Assembly (NCBI GenBank): GCA_029077825.1
Contig: JAQNCT010000008.1
Location: 1 to 64,000, forward strand
Direction: 5' to 3'
Source: Acidocella sp.
GTDB lineage: Bacteria; Pseudomonadota; Alphaproteobacteria; Acetobacterales; Acetobacteraceae
Length of the DNA stretch: 64,000 nt
In this document: in pieces, positions 8,056 to 16,028 of the stretch
How positions within the stretch are numbered: the first letter of the stretch is position 1
Layout of the letters: each line of letters begins with the position of its first letter
Position numbers and translations under genes: made by a program
Notes under the pieces: generated by a model
Told to the model about the DNA's origin: nothing
The model's input: the letters and a program-made list of their open reading frames with translations, nothing else
Database searches by the model: none

Positions 8056-8838
8056 TTAAAGTGTGATGTGGTGGGCCGCGAGCCATCCGAGGCCCGCCTG
8101 CGTGGTGGATTTTGGTTTATATTCACAACCGATCCAGCCGGCGTAGCCGAGCGTATCGAGTTTTTTGAAGAGATAGTGATAATTGATTTCGCCGGTGCCA
8201 GGCTCATGGCGGCCTGGGTTGTCAGCGAGTTGGATATGGCCGATGGCGGCGAGATTGGTCTCAATGGTGCGGCTGAGATTGCCCTCCATGATTTGCGCAT
8301 GGTAAATATCATATTGCAGTTTGAGATTGGGTGCCGAGACTTCATTGATGATGGCGAGCGCCTGGGCTGAGCGGTTGACGAAAAAGCCTGGAATGTCTTG
8401 GGTGTTTACCGGCTCCAGCAATAAAATCAGCCCGGCTTTTTGGAGGGCCGCAGCAGCGAAGCCGAGATTTTCAACCAAGGTAGTGTGGGCGATGGTGGCG
8501 TTTTCAGGCGCTACGATGCCTGCGAGGCAGTTGAGTTGCGGGCAGTTGAGGGCCTGCGCGTAGCTGATGGCTTTGGCCACACCTTCGCGAAATTCACTGA
8601 TGCGCTCAGGCGCGCAGGCAATGCCGCGCTCGCCTCCCGCCCAGTTGCCAGCGGGGAGATTGTGCAAAACCAAACTGAGGTGGTTGGCTTGCAAAGCAGC
8701 GTGGATGGTGACTGGTTCATGGTCATACGGGAATAAAAATTCGACCGCTTTGAAGCCGGCTTGCGCGGCGGCGGCGAAGCGTTCGAGAAACGGCAGTTCG
8801 GTGAACAGCATTGTCAGATTGGCGGCGAATTTCGGCAT
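8056..8838 (-). CDS. hyi: Hydroxypyruvate isomerase
   Basis: 260 residues, the normal length. Motifs of the family are FAANLTMLFTELPFLERF, VEFLFPYDHEP, LHNLPAGNWAGGERGIAC, LLLEPVNTQDIPGFF, LQYDIYHAQIMEG and GTGEINYHYLFKKLD. The metal-binding TIM-barrel residues E, D, H and E lie in these blocks. It interconverts hydroxypyruvate and tartronate semialdehyde. It is followed by glxR and preceded 72 bp upstream by the GMC dehydrogenase gene, all on the minus strand, so hydroxypyruvate or tartronate semialdehyde made in this operon would go to glycerate. Confidence 0.92.
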   Translation of the reverse strand: MPKFAANLTMLFTELPFLERFAAAAQAGFKAVEFLFPYDHEPVTIHAALQANHLSLVLHNLPAGNWAGGERGIACAPERISEFREGVAKAISYAQALNCPQLNCLAGIVAPENATIAHTTLVENLGFAAAALQKAGLILLLEPVNTQDIPGFFVNRSAQALAIINEVSAPNLKLQYDIYHAQIMEGNLSRTIETNLAAIGHIQLADNPGRHEPGTGEINYHYLFKKLDTLGYAGWIGCEYKPKSTTQAGLGWLAAHHITL

Positions 8839-8910
8839 GGTTTATCCCTGGGTGGCTGATACTATGGTAGGTGGGGATAAACCAAAATCGCGTCAGGGTG
8901 AAATTCGGTG

Positions 8911-10515
8911 TTAGCGGCGGGAATCCTCGAGGATCATGTCAGCGGCTTTTTCCCCGACCATAATAGCGGGCGCATTGGTGTTGCCTGACGGGATGGTGGG
9001 CATGATGGAGGCATCGGCCACGCGCAGGTTGCGGATGCCGCGCACCCGCAGGCGGGGGTCAACCACTGACATGTCATCGATGCCCATTTTGCAGGTGCCA
9101 ACCGGGTGATAGATGGTGGTGGAAGTGTTGCGGATGGCTTTGAGCAATTGTGCGTCGGTTTGTACCTGTGGTCCGGGTACCAGCTCGCTTTTGACGTAAT
9201 TTGATAGCGGTGGGGTTGCGGCAAGGCGGCGGGATAGTTTGATGCCCGCGATGATGGTTTTCTGGTCAGTATCGGTGGCGAGGTAATTGGGGTGGATAGC
9301 CGGCTGGGTGCGTGGGTCTGGTGAGGTGAATTTCAGCCAGCCGCGGCTTTCGGGGCGCAGCTGGCAGACCGAGGCGGTGAAGGCGGCGTAGCGGTGCAGG
9401 CCTTTGCCGGGGGCGTCAGTGGACAGGGGCTGGATGTGGAATTGAATGTCCGGCCTGGTGAGGTCAGGGCTGGTGCGGGCGAAGATGCACACTTGGCTCA
9501 CACCCATCGCCATCGGGCCGCTGCGATTGAAAATATATTGCAGACCGATGCGGGCTTTGAGGAACGGGTTGTTCACCTCATTATTGAGGGTGGGCACGGT
9601 GCTGGCGTAAATCGCGCGGGCTTGTAAATGATCCTGCAAGTTAGCGCCGACGCCGGGGAGGTTTTTGGTAATTTCGATGCCTGCTTGTGCAAGATCCTCA
9701 GCCGGGCCAATGCCGGAGAGGGCCAGCAAATGCGGTGAGTGGATAGCACCGGCGGCGAGAATGACTTCACCTGCGGCATGGGCGGTGAATTTTTGGCCAT
9801 TGACTTCATAAGCGATGCCGGTGGCGGTATGGTCCGCGATGATGATGCGTTTGACCAGCGCGTTGGTGATAATGCGCAAGTTCGGGCGGTTTTTAATCGG
9901 GCGCAGGTAGCCAACGGCGGCACTGCAGCGTAGGCCATTGCGGGCGGTAAGTTGGAAATAGCCAGCCCCTTCCTGGGTGGCACCGTTGAAGTCATCATTG
10001 GGGGGGATTTGCAAAGTGCTGGCGGCTTCGATGTAGGCATCGCAAATGTTACGGCGGGCGCGAATGTCTGATACCGCGAGCGGGCCGCCGGAGCCATGGT
10101 ACTGGCTGGGGCCGCGCTCCTGGTCCTCGGCGCGTTTAAATAGCGGCAGCACATCGGCGTAGCTCCAGCCGGTGCAGCCGAGGCTGGCCCAATGGTCGTA
10201 GTCTTCGGCCTGGCCACGGATATAAAGCAAGCCGTTGATTGAGCTGGAGCCGCCCAGCACGCGGCCGCGCGGCCAGTCCAGGCTGCGGCCGTTTAAGCCT
10301 GGGTCTGGTTCGGTGTGGAGGCACCAGTCAGTTTTGGGGTTGTGCATGGTTTTGAAGTAGCCAACCGGGATGTGAATCCAGGGGTAGGTGTCCTTCGGCC
10401 CCGCTTCAAGCAGCAGAACTTTGTTGGCGGGGTCGGCGGAGAGGCGGTTTGCGAGAACGCATCCCGCCGACCCGGCACCAACGATGATGTAGTCATAAGT
10501 CTCAGCCGGCAGCAT
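8911..10515 (-). CDS. iseJ: GMC-family FAD alcohol dehydrogenase, IseJ-like (candidate isethionate dehydrogenase)
   Basis: 534 residues. The N-terminal FAD fold is YDYIIVGAGSAGCVLANRLS, with GRVLGGSSSINGLLYIRGQ (GMC signature 1), GEVILAAGAIHSPHLLALSG (signature 2), and the C-terminal catalytic YHPVGTCKMG and SGNTNAPAIMVGEKAADMI. GMC enzymes oxidise alcohols such as choline. In Cupriavidus a GMC enzyme, IseJ, oxidises isethionate to sulfoacetaldehyde beside an IseU permease. The same pairing with an MHS permease next to xsc supports that reading here, but choline-type or other alcohols remain possible. The start overlaps the permease stop (TAATG). No signal peptide. Confidence 0.72.
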   Translation of the reverse strand: MLPAETYDYIIVGAGSAGCVLANRLSADPANKVLLLEAGPKDTYPWIHIPVGYFKTMHNPKTDWCLHTEPDPGLNGRSLDWPRGRVLGGSSSINGLLYIRGQAEDYDHWASLGCTGWSYADVLPLFKRAEDQERGPSQYHGSGGPLAVSDIRARRNICDAYIEAASTLQIPPNDDFNGATQEGAGYFQLTARNGLRCSAAVGYLRPIKNRPNLRIITNALVKRIIIADHTATGIAYEVNGQKFTAHAAGEVILAAGAIHSPHLLALSGIGPAEDLAQAGIEITKNLPGVGANLQDHLQARAIYASTVPTLNNEVNNPFLKARIGLQYIFNRSGPMAMGVSQVCIFARTSPDLTRPDIQFHIQPLSTDAPGKGLHRYAAFTASVCQLRPESRGWLKFTSPDPRTQPAIHPNYLATDTDQKTIIAGIKLSRRLAATPPLSNYVKSELVPGPQVQTDAQLLKAIRNTSTTIYHPVGTCKMGIDDMSVVDPRLRVRGIRNLRVADASIMPTIPSGNTNAPAIMVGEKAADMILEDSRR

Positions 10516-11870
10516 TAATCGGCGGCCCCGCTGAAGACCGGCACGGTGTTGAGCTTGGCGTCGTTGGCATCGACTTTGGGGTTGGGAATCCGCATGGCGG
10601 TGACGGAGACGAAGCTAATGATACCCACCACGCCGATGTAGGCAACGATATACCAGGGCTTGCCACCGTCATAGCCCAGCAAAAGGGTGGCGATGATGGG
10701 GGTGAGGCCGCTGGCGAAGATGCCGGAGAATTGGTACGCAAACGAAACGCCTGAATAACGCACCCTGGCATCGAACTGGGTGGCGAACAGCGAGGATTCG
10801 GTTGCGTAAACCATCGGGTAAATGAACGACAATGGGATGATGATAGCGACCCAGACCAGACCTGGCGTGGTGCGGCCGTAGGTTTCCATGATATAAAACG
10901 ATACGCCCGTGGCGATGGCAACCAGCAGCGAGCCCATACCGAACATGCGCTTGAGACCGACGCGGTCGGCGTAGGCACCGTAAATGAAGATCATCGGGAT
11001 CATCAGAGCCGAGGCGAGAATAACGCCGTTGAGCGCAAAGCCGCGGCTGAGGTGCAATGTGCCGGTGACATAGGCAAAAATGAACACACCGAAGATGTTG
11101 AAGCACGCACCTTCAATGTAGCGCGCACCCAAAGTGAGAATGACCTCCATCGGGTAGAGTTTGAACATCATGGCGGCGGGAACGGCGGCTTCGCGCTTGG
11201 TTTCCTTTACCGCCTGGAATTCTGGTGTTTCGCTGATGCGCAGGCGGATAAACAGGCCGACGGCGACCAGCAAGGCGCTGAGCATGAAGGCGGCGCGCCA
11301 GCCCCAAAGCAGGAACTGATCATTTGGCAGCAGGTTGAACAAAGCGACGGCACCAGCGCTGGTCATCAGCCCGGCGGGCACGCCGACCTGCGGGAAGCTG
11401 CCGTAAAAGCTGCGGTGCCCCTTGGGGGCGTGCTCGATGGCCATAACCACCGCGCCACCCCATTCGCCGCCGATGCCAATGCCCTGGAAGATGCGCAGCA
11501 GCAGCAACAAAATGGGAGCCGCGACGCCGATGGTGCCATAGCCCGGCAGGCAGCCGATAAGGAAGGTGGCGACACCCATGATCAACAAGGTGAGAATTAG
11601 AACGGTTTTGCGGCCGATGCGGTCACCGAAATGGCCAAAGATGAGCCCGCCAACCGGACGGGCGATGAAGCCGATGGCAAAGGTGGTGTAGGAGAGCAAA
11701 GTGCCGATCAGCGGGCTGAAGTTCGGAAAGAAGATATGATTCAGCACAATCGAGGCGACCACCCCGTAGAGAAAAAAATCATACCATTCGATGGTGGTGC
11801 CGATGGCGCTGGCGAGCGCGATGCGACGGATGCGCTTGGCTTCACTTTCACTGAGGCGATTGGGTTGCAT
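10515..11870 (-). CDS. iseU: MHS-family MFS permease, IseU-like
   Basis: 451 residues with twelve predicted membrane segments. It carries the metabolite:H+ symporter signatures GTTIEWYDFFLYG (start of TM1), GHFGDRIGRKTVLILTL, RIFQGIGIGGEWGGAVV and EHAPKGHRSFYGSFPQVGVP. Relatives import small organic acids, shikimate or betaine. As first gene of the operon permease-GMC-hyi-glxR, divergent from xsc, it most likely imports the substrate of the GMC dehydrogenase, plausibly isethionate. The stop is fused to the next start by one base. Confidence 0.75.
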   Translation of the reverse strand: MQPNRLSESEAKRIRRIALASAIGTTIEWYDFFLYGVVASIVLNHIFFPNFSPLIGTLLSYTTFAIGFIARPVGGLIFGHFGDRIGRKTVLILTLLIMGVATFLIGCLPGYGTIGVAAPILLLLLRIFQGIGIGGEWGGAVVMAIEHAPKGHRSFYGSFPQVGVPAGLMTSAGAVALFNLLPNDQFLLWGWRAAFMLSALLVAVGLFIRLRISETPEFQAVKETKREAAVPAAMMFKLYPMEVILTLGARYIEGACFNIFGVFIFAYVTGTLHLSRGFALNGVILASALMIPMIFIYGAYADRVGLKRMFGMGSLLVAIATGVSFYIMETYGRTTPGLVWVAIIIPLSFIYPMVYATESSLFATQFDARVRYSGVSFAYQFSGIFASGLTPIIATLLLGYDGGKPWYIVAYIGVVGIISFVSVTAMRIPNPKVDANDAKLNTVPVFSGAAD

Positions 11871-12236
11871 GACGAGACCTTTCCTTACCTATTGACTTGT
11901 TATCATTCTCATTCAACGAGAATTATTTCCCCTGTGGTGGGGTTTGAGTGAAAAAAAACATATCAGCTATTGTGAGAATGTATAGATAGGACATATCAAT
12001 AATTGAGATTTTATCGATCATTTATTGAAGCAAAAGCCCGAAATGCGCAGATTTCATAGGGTGCGCTGCAACATAATATCAAATTTTAGTATATAAATTC
12101 TTGGCTGGTGAGAAGACTTGCTTGGTCGGCAATTTTATATTATGGCTGCCATCCATAGAGCGCGGTCTGAGCGGTCCGGCTCTGGCGTCTTGAATGCGCT
12201 TTGCGGCGGATGGTTTACCAAAGGGAGAGAAATCCG
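11871..12236. promoter_or_regulatory. Divergent promoter region between permease operon and xsc
   Basis: 366 bp of AT-rich DNA separates two divergent transcription units. An inverted repeat ATTCTC-N7-GAGAAT lies at 11905-11923, just upstream of the permease start, and could be an operator. GGGAG at 12223-12227 is the ribosome site of xsc. Precise -35/-10 boxes cannot be assigned with confidence. Confidence 0.5.
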
Positions 12237-14012
12237 ATGAAAATGACGACTGAAGAAGCGTTTGTGAAAGTGTTGCAGCGGCATGGAATTGAGCATGCAT
12301 TTGGCATTATCGGGTCGGCCTTTATGCCGATTTCCGATTTATTTCCCCAAGCCGGAATTACCTTCTGGGATGTGGCTCATGAGACCAACGGCGGGTTGAT
12401 CTGCGATGGCTATACGCGCTCGACCGGCAAGATTGCGATGGCGATTGCCCAGAACGGCCCCGGCGTGACCGGCTTTGTGACGGCGATTAAAACGGCGTAC
12501 TGGAACCATACGCCAATGCTGCTGGTGACGCCGCAGGCGGCGAACCGCACCATTGGGCAGGGCGGATTCCAGGAAGTTGAGCAGATGGCGCTGTTCCGCG
12601 ACATGGTGTGCTACCAGGAAGAGGTGCGCGATGCCTCACGCGTGGCGGAGGTTTTGAACCGGGTGATTTTGAAGGCCAAGCGGCTTTCAGCGCCGGCGCA
12701 AATTAATATCCCACGTGATTATTGGACCCAGGTGATCGACGTGCCGATGCCGGCGATTGTGGAGTTTGAGCGTCCTTCTGGTGGGGCCCTGGCGATTTCG
12801 GAAGCAGCCAAATTATTATCAGAAGCGAAATTTCCGGTGATTCTCTCAGGTGCGGGCGTGGTGCTGGCTGACGCGATCCCGGCCTTGGCCGCGCTGGCCG
12901 AGCGGCTGGATGCGCCGGTGTGCAACAACTACCAGCATAATGATAGCTTTACCGGCAGCCACCGGCTGGCGGTGGGGCCGCTTGGGTATAATGGCTCAAA
13001 GGCGGCGATGGAGCTGGTGGCCAAGGCTGATGTGGTGCTGGCGCTCGGCACCCGGCTGAACCCGTTTTCCACATTGCCTGGCTACGGTATTGATTACTGG
13101 CCAAAAGCGGCGAAGATTATTCAGGTGGATATCAACGCTGACCGGATTGGCCTGACCAAGCCGGTGAGTGTGGGCATTTGCGGTGACGCCAAAATGGTGG
13201 CGGAAAGCCTGCTGGCGCAGTTGACCCCAAGCGCTGGCGATGCCGGACGCGAAGAACGCAAGGGGCTGATTCATCAGACCAAATCAGCCTGGTTGCAAAC
13301 ACTCTCCAGCATGGACCATGAACAGGATGATGAAGGCACCAGCTGGAACCATGATGCGCGTGAGCGTGACAAGGACCGTATGTCACCACGCCAGGCCTGG
13401 CGGGCGATTCAGGCAGGTTTGCCGCGTGATGCCATTTTATCAAGCGACATTGGCAATAACTGCGCCATTGGGAATGCTTACCCGATGTTTGAGCAAAGCC
13501 GGAAATATTTGGCGCCTGGGTTGTTTGGCCCTTGCGGCTACGGGTTCCCGGCAATTATTGGCGCGAAAATTGGTAACCCGGATGTGCCTTGCATCGGCTT
13601 TGCCGGGGACGGCGCGTTTGGTATTTCAATGAGTGAAATGAGCTCGATTGGGCGCGAGGAATGGCCGGGCATTACCATGGTGATTTTCCGCAATTACCAA
13701 TGGGGTGCTGAGAAGCGCAACACGACGCTGTGGTATGATAATAACTTTGTGGGAACCGAGCTTGACCCGCATTTGAGCTACGCCAAAGTGGCTGAGGGTT
13801 GTGGCTTGCGCGGCGTGCAGGTGCGCACGCAAGCCGAGTTGACAGCGGCGTTGCGGGAATCTTGCGAATTGCAAAAGCAACGGGTGACCACCTTTATTGA
13901 AGTGGTTCTCAACCAGGAACTTGGCGAGCCGTTCCGCCGCGACGCCATGAAGAAGCCCGTGGTTGTGGCTGGCATTGATCGGGCCGATATGCGGCCGCAG
14001 GTAGTGGGATAG
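12237..14012 (+). CDS. xsc: Sulfoacetaldehyde acetyltransferase
   Basis: 591 residues from ATG 12237 with GGGAG upstream. Xsc is a thiamine-diphosphate enzyme that splits sulfoacetaldehyde with phosphate into acetyl phosphate and sulfite. The sequence follows known Xsc nearly motif for motif: MKMTTEEAFVKVLQ, FWDVAHETNGG (ThDP glutamate region), GQGGFQEVEQMALF, APAQINIPRDYWTQVIDV, GDGAFGISMSEMSSIGREEW (ThDP GDG motif), TTLWYDNNFVGTELD and the tail LNQELGEPFRRDAMKKP. The last two blocks separate Xsc from acetolactate synthase and glyoxylate carboligase. It has its own promoter region and a terminator downstream, and sits between the isethionate-type operon and pta. It is the key evidence that the island handles C2 sulfonates. 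Confidence 0.96.
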   Translation: MKMTTEEAFVKVLQRHGIEHAFGIIGSAFMPISDLFPQAGITFWDVAHETNGGLICDGYTRSTGKIAMAIAQNGPGVTGFVTAIKTAYWNHTPMLLVTPQAANRTIGQGGFQEVEQMALFRDMVCYQEEVRDASRVAEVLNRVILKAKRLSAPAQINIPRDYWTQVIDVPMPAIVEFERPSGGALAISEAAKLLSEAKFPVILSGAGVVLADAIPALAALAERLDAPVCNNYQHNDSFTGSHRLAVGPLGYNGSKAAMELVAKADVVLALGTRLNPFSTLPGYGIDYWPKAAKIIQVDINADRIGLTKPVSVGICGDAKMVAESLLAQLTPSAGDAGREERKGLIHQTKSAWLQTLSSMDHEQDDEGTSWNHDARERDKDRMSPRQAWRAIQAGLPRDAILSSDIGNNCAIGNAYPMFEQSRKYLAPGLFGPCGYGFPAIIGAKIGNPDVPCIGFAGDGAFGISMSEMSSIGREEWPGITMVIFRNYQWGAEKRNTTLWYDNNFVGTELDPHLSYAKVAEGCGLRGVQVRTQAELTAALRESCELQKQRVTTFIEVVLNQELGEPFRRDAMKKPVVVAGIDRADMRPQVVG

Positions 14013-14030
14013 ACTAAGATTGGCATGACG

Positions 14031-14069
14031 AAGCTGGGGCGAGCGTAAGGCTCCAGCTTTGTTATTTTA
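14031..14069 (+). terminator. Rho-independent terminator after xsc
   Basis: AAGCTGGGGC (14031-14040) pairs with GCTCCAGCTT (14050-14059), one G-U wobble, followed by TGTTATTTTATT. It separates xsc from the IclR-pta operon. Confidence 0.75.
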
Positions 14070-14149
14070 TTGCTCAGTGAGTGTGGTTCGACGCAATTGT
14101 CAAAATTCTAAAAAATTGATAGCGTGTTTCGTGTAAGGTAAGTATTTTA

Positions 14150-14971
14150 ATGAAGCCGTCTGAAGCCAGCTTTGATTCGACTGAGGTTAAATCCGCCGTT
14201 GAGCCGGATGACCGGTTGAAGGTAAATGTGTTTCAGCGCTCGTTTGCGGTGCTGGAATATGTGGTGCGGGCGGGGCATCCGGTAGCACCTTCAGATATTG
14301 CTGAGCATTTGCATTTGCCGAAGCCGACAGTGTACCGGATGATTGAAAGTTTTGAAGCGCAGGGATTTTTGCGCCGGCAATTCGCGTCGCGCCGGATTGG
14401 TATTGGCCCGCGGTTGGCGGATTTTGGCTTTGATGTGGTGCGGGCCTCGATTCAGCATGCGCCGCGCCGGTCAATTTTAAACGCTCTGGTCGCCGAGGTT
14501 GGTGAGACCTGCAATATTGGAACACTTGAAGGCAATGAGATTGTGTATCTTGACCGCGTGGAGGCCAAACATTGGCCGCTGCGCTTGAATTTTCATATTG
14601 GCTCACGGGTGCCGCTGCATTGCACCGCTATTGGGAAATTGTTTTTGGCGCATCTGCCCGCCAACCAAAGTGAGAAATTATTATCGACGCTGGATATGTC
14701 CCCGCTGACGTCGCATACGATTGTGGACAAAGCGGTGCTTGAGAGCGAATTGCGCGCGATTGCGGCGGATGGGCTGTCGGTGGATCGGGAAGAATATACC
14801 ATCGGTGTGGTTTGTGTGGCGGCGCCAATTTTCAACGTAAAGGGTGAGATTCAGGCCGGTGTTGCAATTCAGGCACCGGCGGCCCGGATGTCAGTTGCGG
14901 ATGCCGAGCGGCACCGTGAGGCGTTACTGCAGGCTGCAAAAGACATAGGGGCAAGCTTCATGCTGAAGTGA
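14150..14971 (+). CDS. IclR-family transcriptional regulator
   Basis: 273 residues: N-terminal winged helix (VAPSDIAEHLHLPKPTVYRM, then ESFEAQGFLRRQ) and a C-terminal GAF-like ligand domain (GETCNIGTLEGNEIVYLDRV, HIGSRVPLHCTAIGKLFLAH, IGVVCVAAPIF). First gene of the unit IclR-pta-dehydrogenase-ligase-permease, so it probably senses a pathway acid or aldehyde and controls its own operon and perhaps xsc. IclR regulators also govern ise genes elsewhere. It resembles the second IclR at 21.8 kb in the ligand-domain blocks. Confidence 0.9.
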   Translation: MKPSEASFDSTEVKSAVEPDDRLKVNVFQRSFAVLEYVVRAGHPVAPSDIAEHLHLPKPTVYRMIESFEAQGFLRRQFASRRIGIGPRLADFGFDVVRASIQHAPRRSILNALVAEVGETCNIGTLEGNEIVYLDRVEAKHWPLRLNFHIGSRVPLHCTAIGKLFLAHLPANQSEKLLSTLDMSPLTSHTIVDKAVLESELRAIAADGLSVDREEYTIGVVCVAAPIFNVKGEIQAGVAIQAPAARMSVADAERHREALLQAAKDIGASFMLK

Positions 14972-14998
14972 GCGCTTAAAAATTTAAGGGGAAAGTTC

Positions 14999-15046
14999 AT
15001 GAATAAAATACTGGCCGGAAAACCGGCACAATGGCGAGCGGCTTAA
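14999..15046 (+). CDS. Possible 15-codon leader peptide upstream of pta
   Basis: ATG 14999 is preceded by an AGGGGAAAG ribosome site and opens the frame MNKILAGKPAQWRAA, stopping at 15044-15046, one base before the pta ATG (15048). Inside it GCCGG-AAAA-CCGGC can form a hairpin (15014-15028). The pta start itself has no good ribosome site, so pta translation may depend on ribosomes terminating here. It could instead be a chance frame. Confidence 0.4.
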   Translation: MNKILAGKPAQWRAA

Positions 15047-15047
15047 A

Positions 15048-15986
15048 ATGATGGCGGACGTGCCAGCAGAAATGGCGTATTTATGCCCGCCTTCGCTGTT
15101 GCTGCGGGCCCGGGCGATGGGCCGGTTGGCGGTGGCGGTGGCGGGCGCAAATGCGGCGCATGTGCTGGAATCTGTTGGCTGGGCGCGTGATTTTGGGTTG
15201 ATAGAGCCAATACTGGTTGGCGATAAAGACTGGATTTTGCGGCATATGGCGGCGTATGAGCGCCAGCTTGCCGGTGTGCGGATTGTTGCTGCCGATGACG
15301 AGGAAGATGCAGCGCGGCTGGCGGTGAACCTGGTGCACGATGGTGAGGCCAAATTGCTGATGAAAGGCCATTTGCATACGGATGTGTTGATGCGGGCGGC
15401 GTTGCAGCCAGAAGTTGGTTTGCGAACCGGGCAGCGCTTAAGCCACGTGTTTGCAATGATCTGGCCGGGCGCACCGGGCTATTTGCTGATAACCGATGCT
15501 GCTTTGAATGTAGCACCGAACCCAGCCACTATGTTACATATTGTGCGGCACGCGGTGCGGGTGGCGCGCGTATTGGAAATGACAGACCCAAAGATTGCGA
15601 TGCTCTCGGCGACTGAGGAGCGCAGCGCTGCGATGGCGTCGTCAATGGCGGCGGGTGCGTTTGCCGATGAGTTTCAGGCTGAGGCGGTAGCATTGGGTTG
15701 CGCCATTACCGGGCCGCTGGCGCTGGATGTGGCAATTTCCAAGCATGCAGCAAAAATAAAAGGATTGCAGCATGACAGCGTAGCCGGCGCGGCAAATATA
15801 TTGGTGGTGCCAAATATTGAGACCGGCAATGCGTTGTTTAAAATGCTGGTGCATTTGAAGCACGCAACGGCGATGGGTGTGGTGCTGGGTGCCAGCGTCC
15901 CGATTATTTTGAATTCGCGGGCAGACCCGGCCGAGGCCAAGCTGGCCTCGATTGCGTTGGCGCGGCTGGCAGCGGAGATAACGTAA
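15048..15986 (+). CDS. pta: Phosphate acetyltransferase (Pta/Ptb family)
   Basis: 312 residues. Contains the Pta/Ptb domain pattern: LIEPILVGD, AARLAVNLVHDGEAKLLMKG, HTDVLMRAAL, LSHVFAMIWPG, LITDAALNVAPN and the C-terminal DILVVPNIETGN-type block (here NILVVPNIETGNALFKMLVH). It converts acetyl phosphate, the Xsc product, into acetyl-CoA, and genes of this type accompany xsc in many sulfonate degraders. Translation probably starts at ATG 15048 or the adjacent ATG 15051. It lies 42 bp before the aldehyde dehydrogenase gene. Confidence 0.92.
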   Translation: MMADVPAEMAYLCPPSLLLRARAMGRLAVAVAGANAAHVLESVGWARDFGLIEPILVGDKDWILRHMAAYERQLAGVRIVAADDEEDAARLAVNLVHDGEAKLLMKGHLHTDVLMRAALQPEVGLRTGQRLSHVFAMIWPGAPGYLLITDAALNVAPNPATMLHIVRHAVRVARVLEMTDPKIAMLSATEERSAAMASSMAAGAFADEFQAEAVALGCAITGPLALDVAISKHAAKIKGLQHDSVAGAANILVVPNIETGNALFKMLVHLKHATAMGVVLGASVPIILNSRADPAEAKLASIALARLAAEIT

Positions 15987-16028
15987 GTTTTTTAATGAAG
16001 CGGGCGAAACCGCAATGGGAGGGAACAA

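Noticed and set aside
11052-11600. Long plus-strand frame opposite the MHS permease
   Set aside because: Shadow of the permease gene: Gln/Asp/Ala-rich composition, no start signal, no family.
12237-14012. ThDP enzyme as glyoxylate carboligase, because hyi and glxR are close by
   Set aside because: The LWYDNNFVGTEL block and the LNQELGEPFRRDAMKKP tail are those of Xsc; hyi-glxR are on the opposite strand in another unit.
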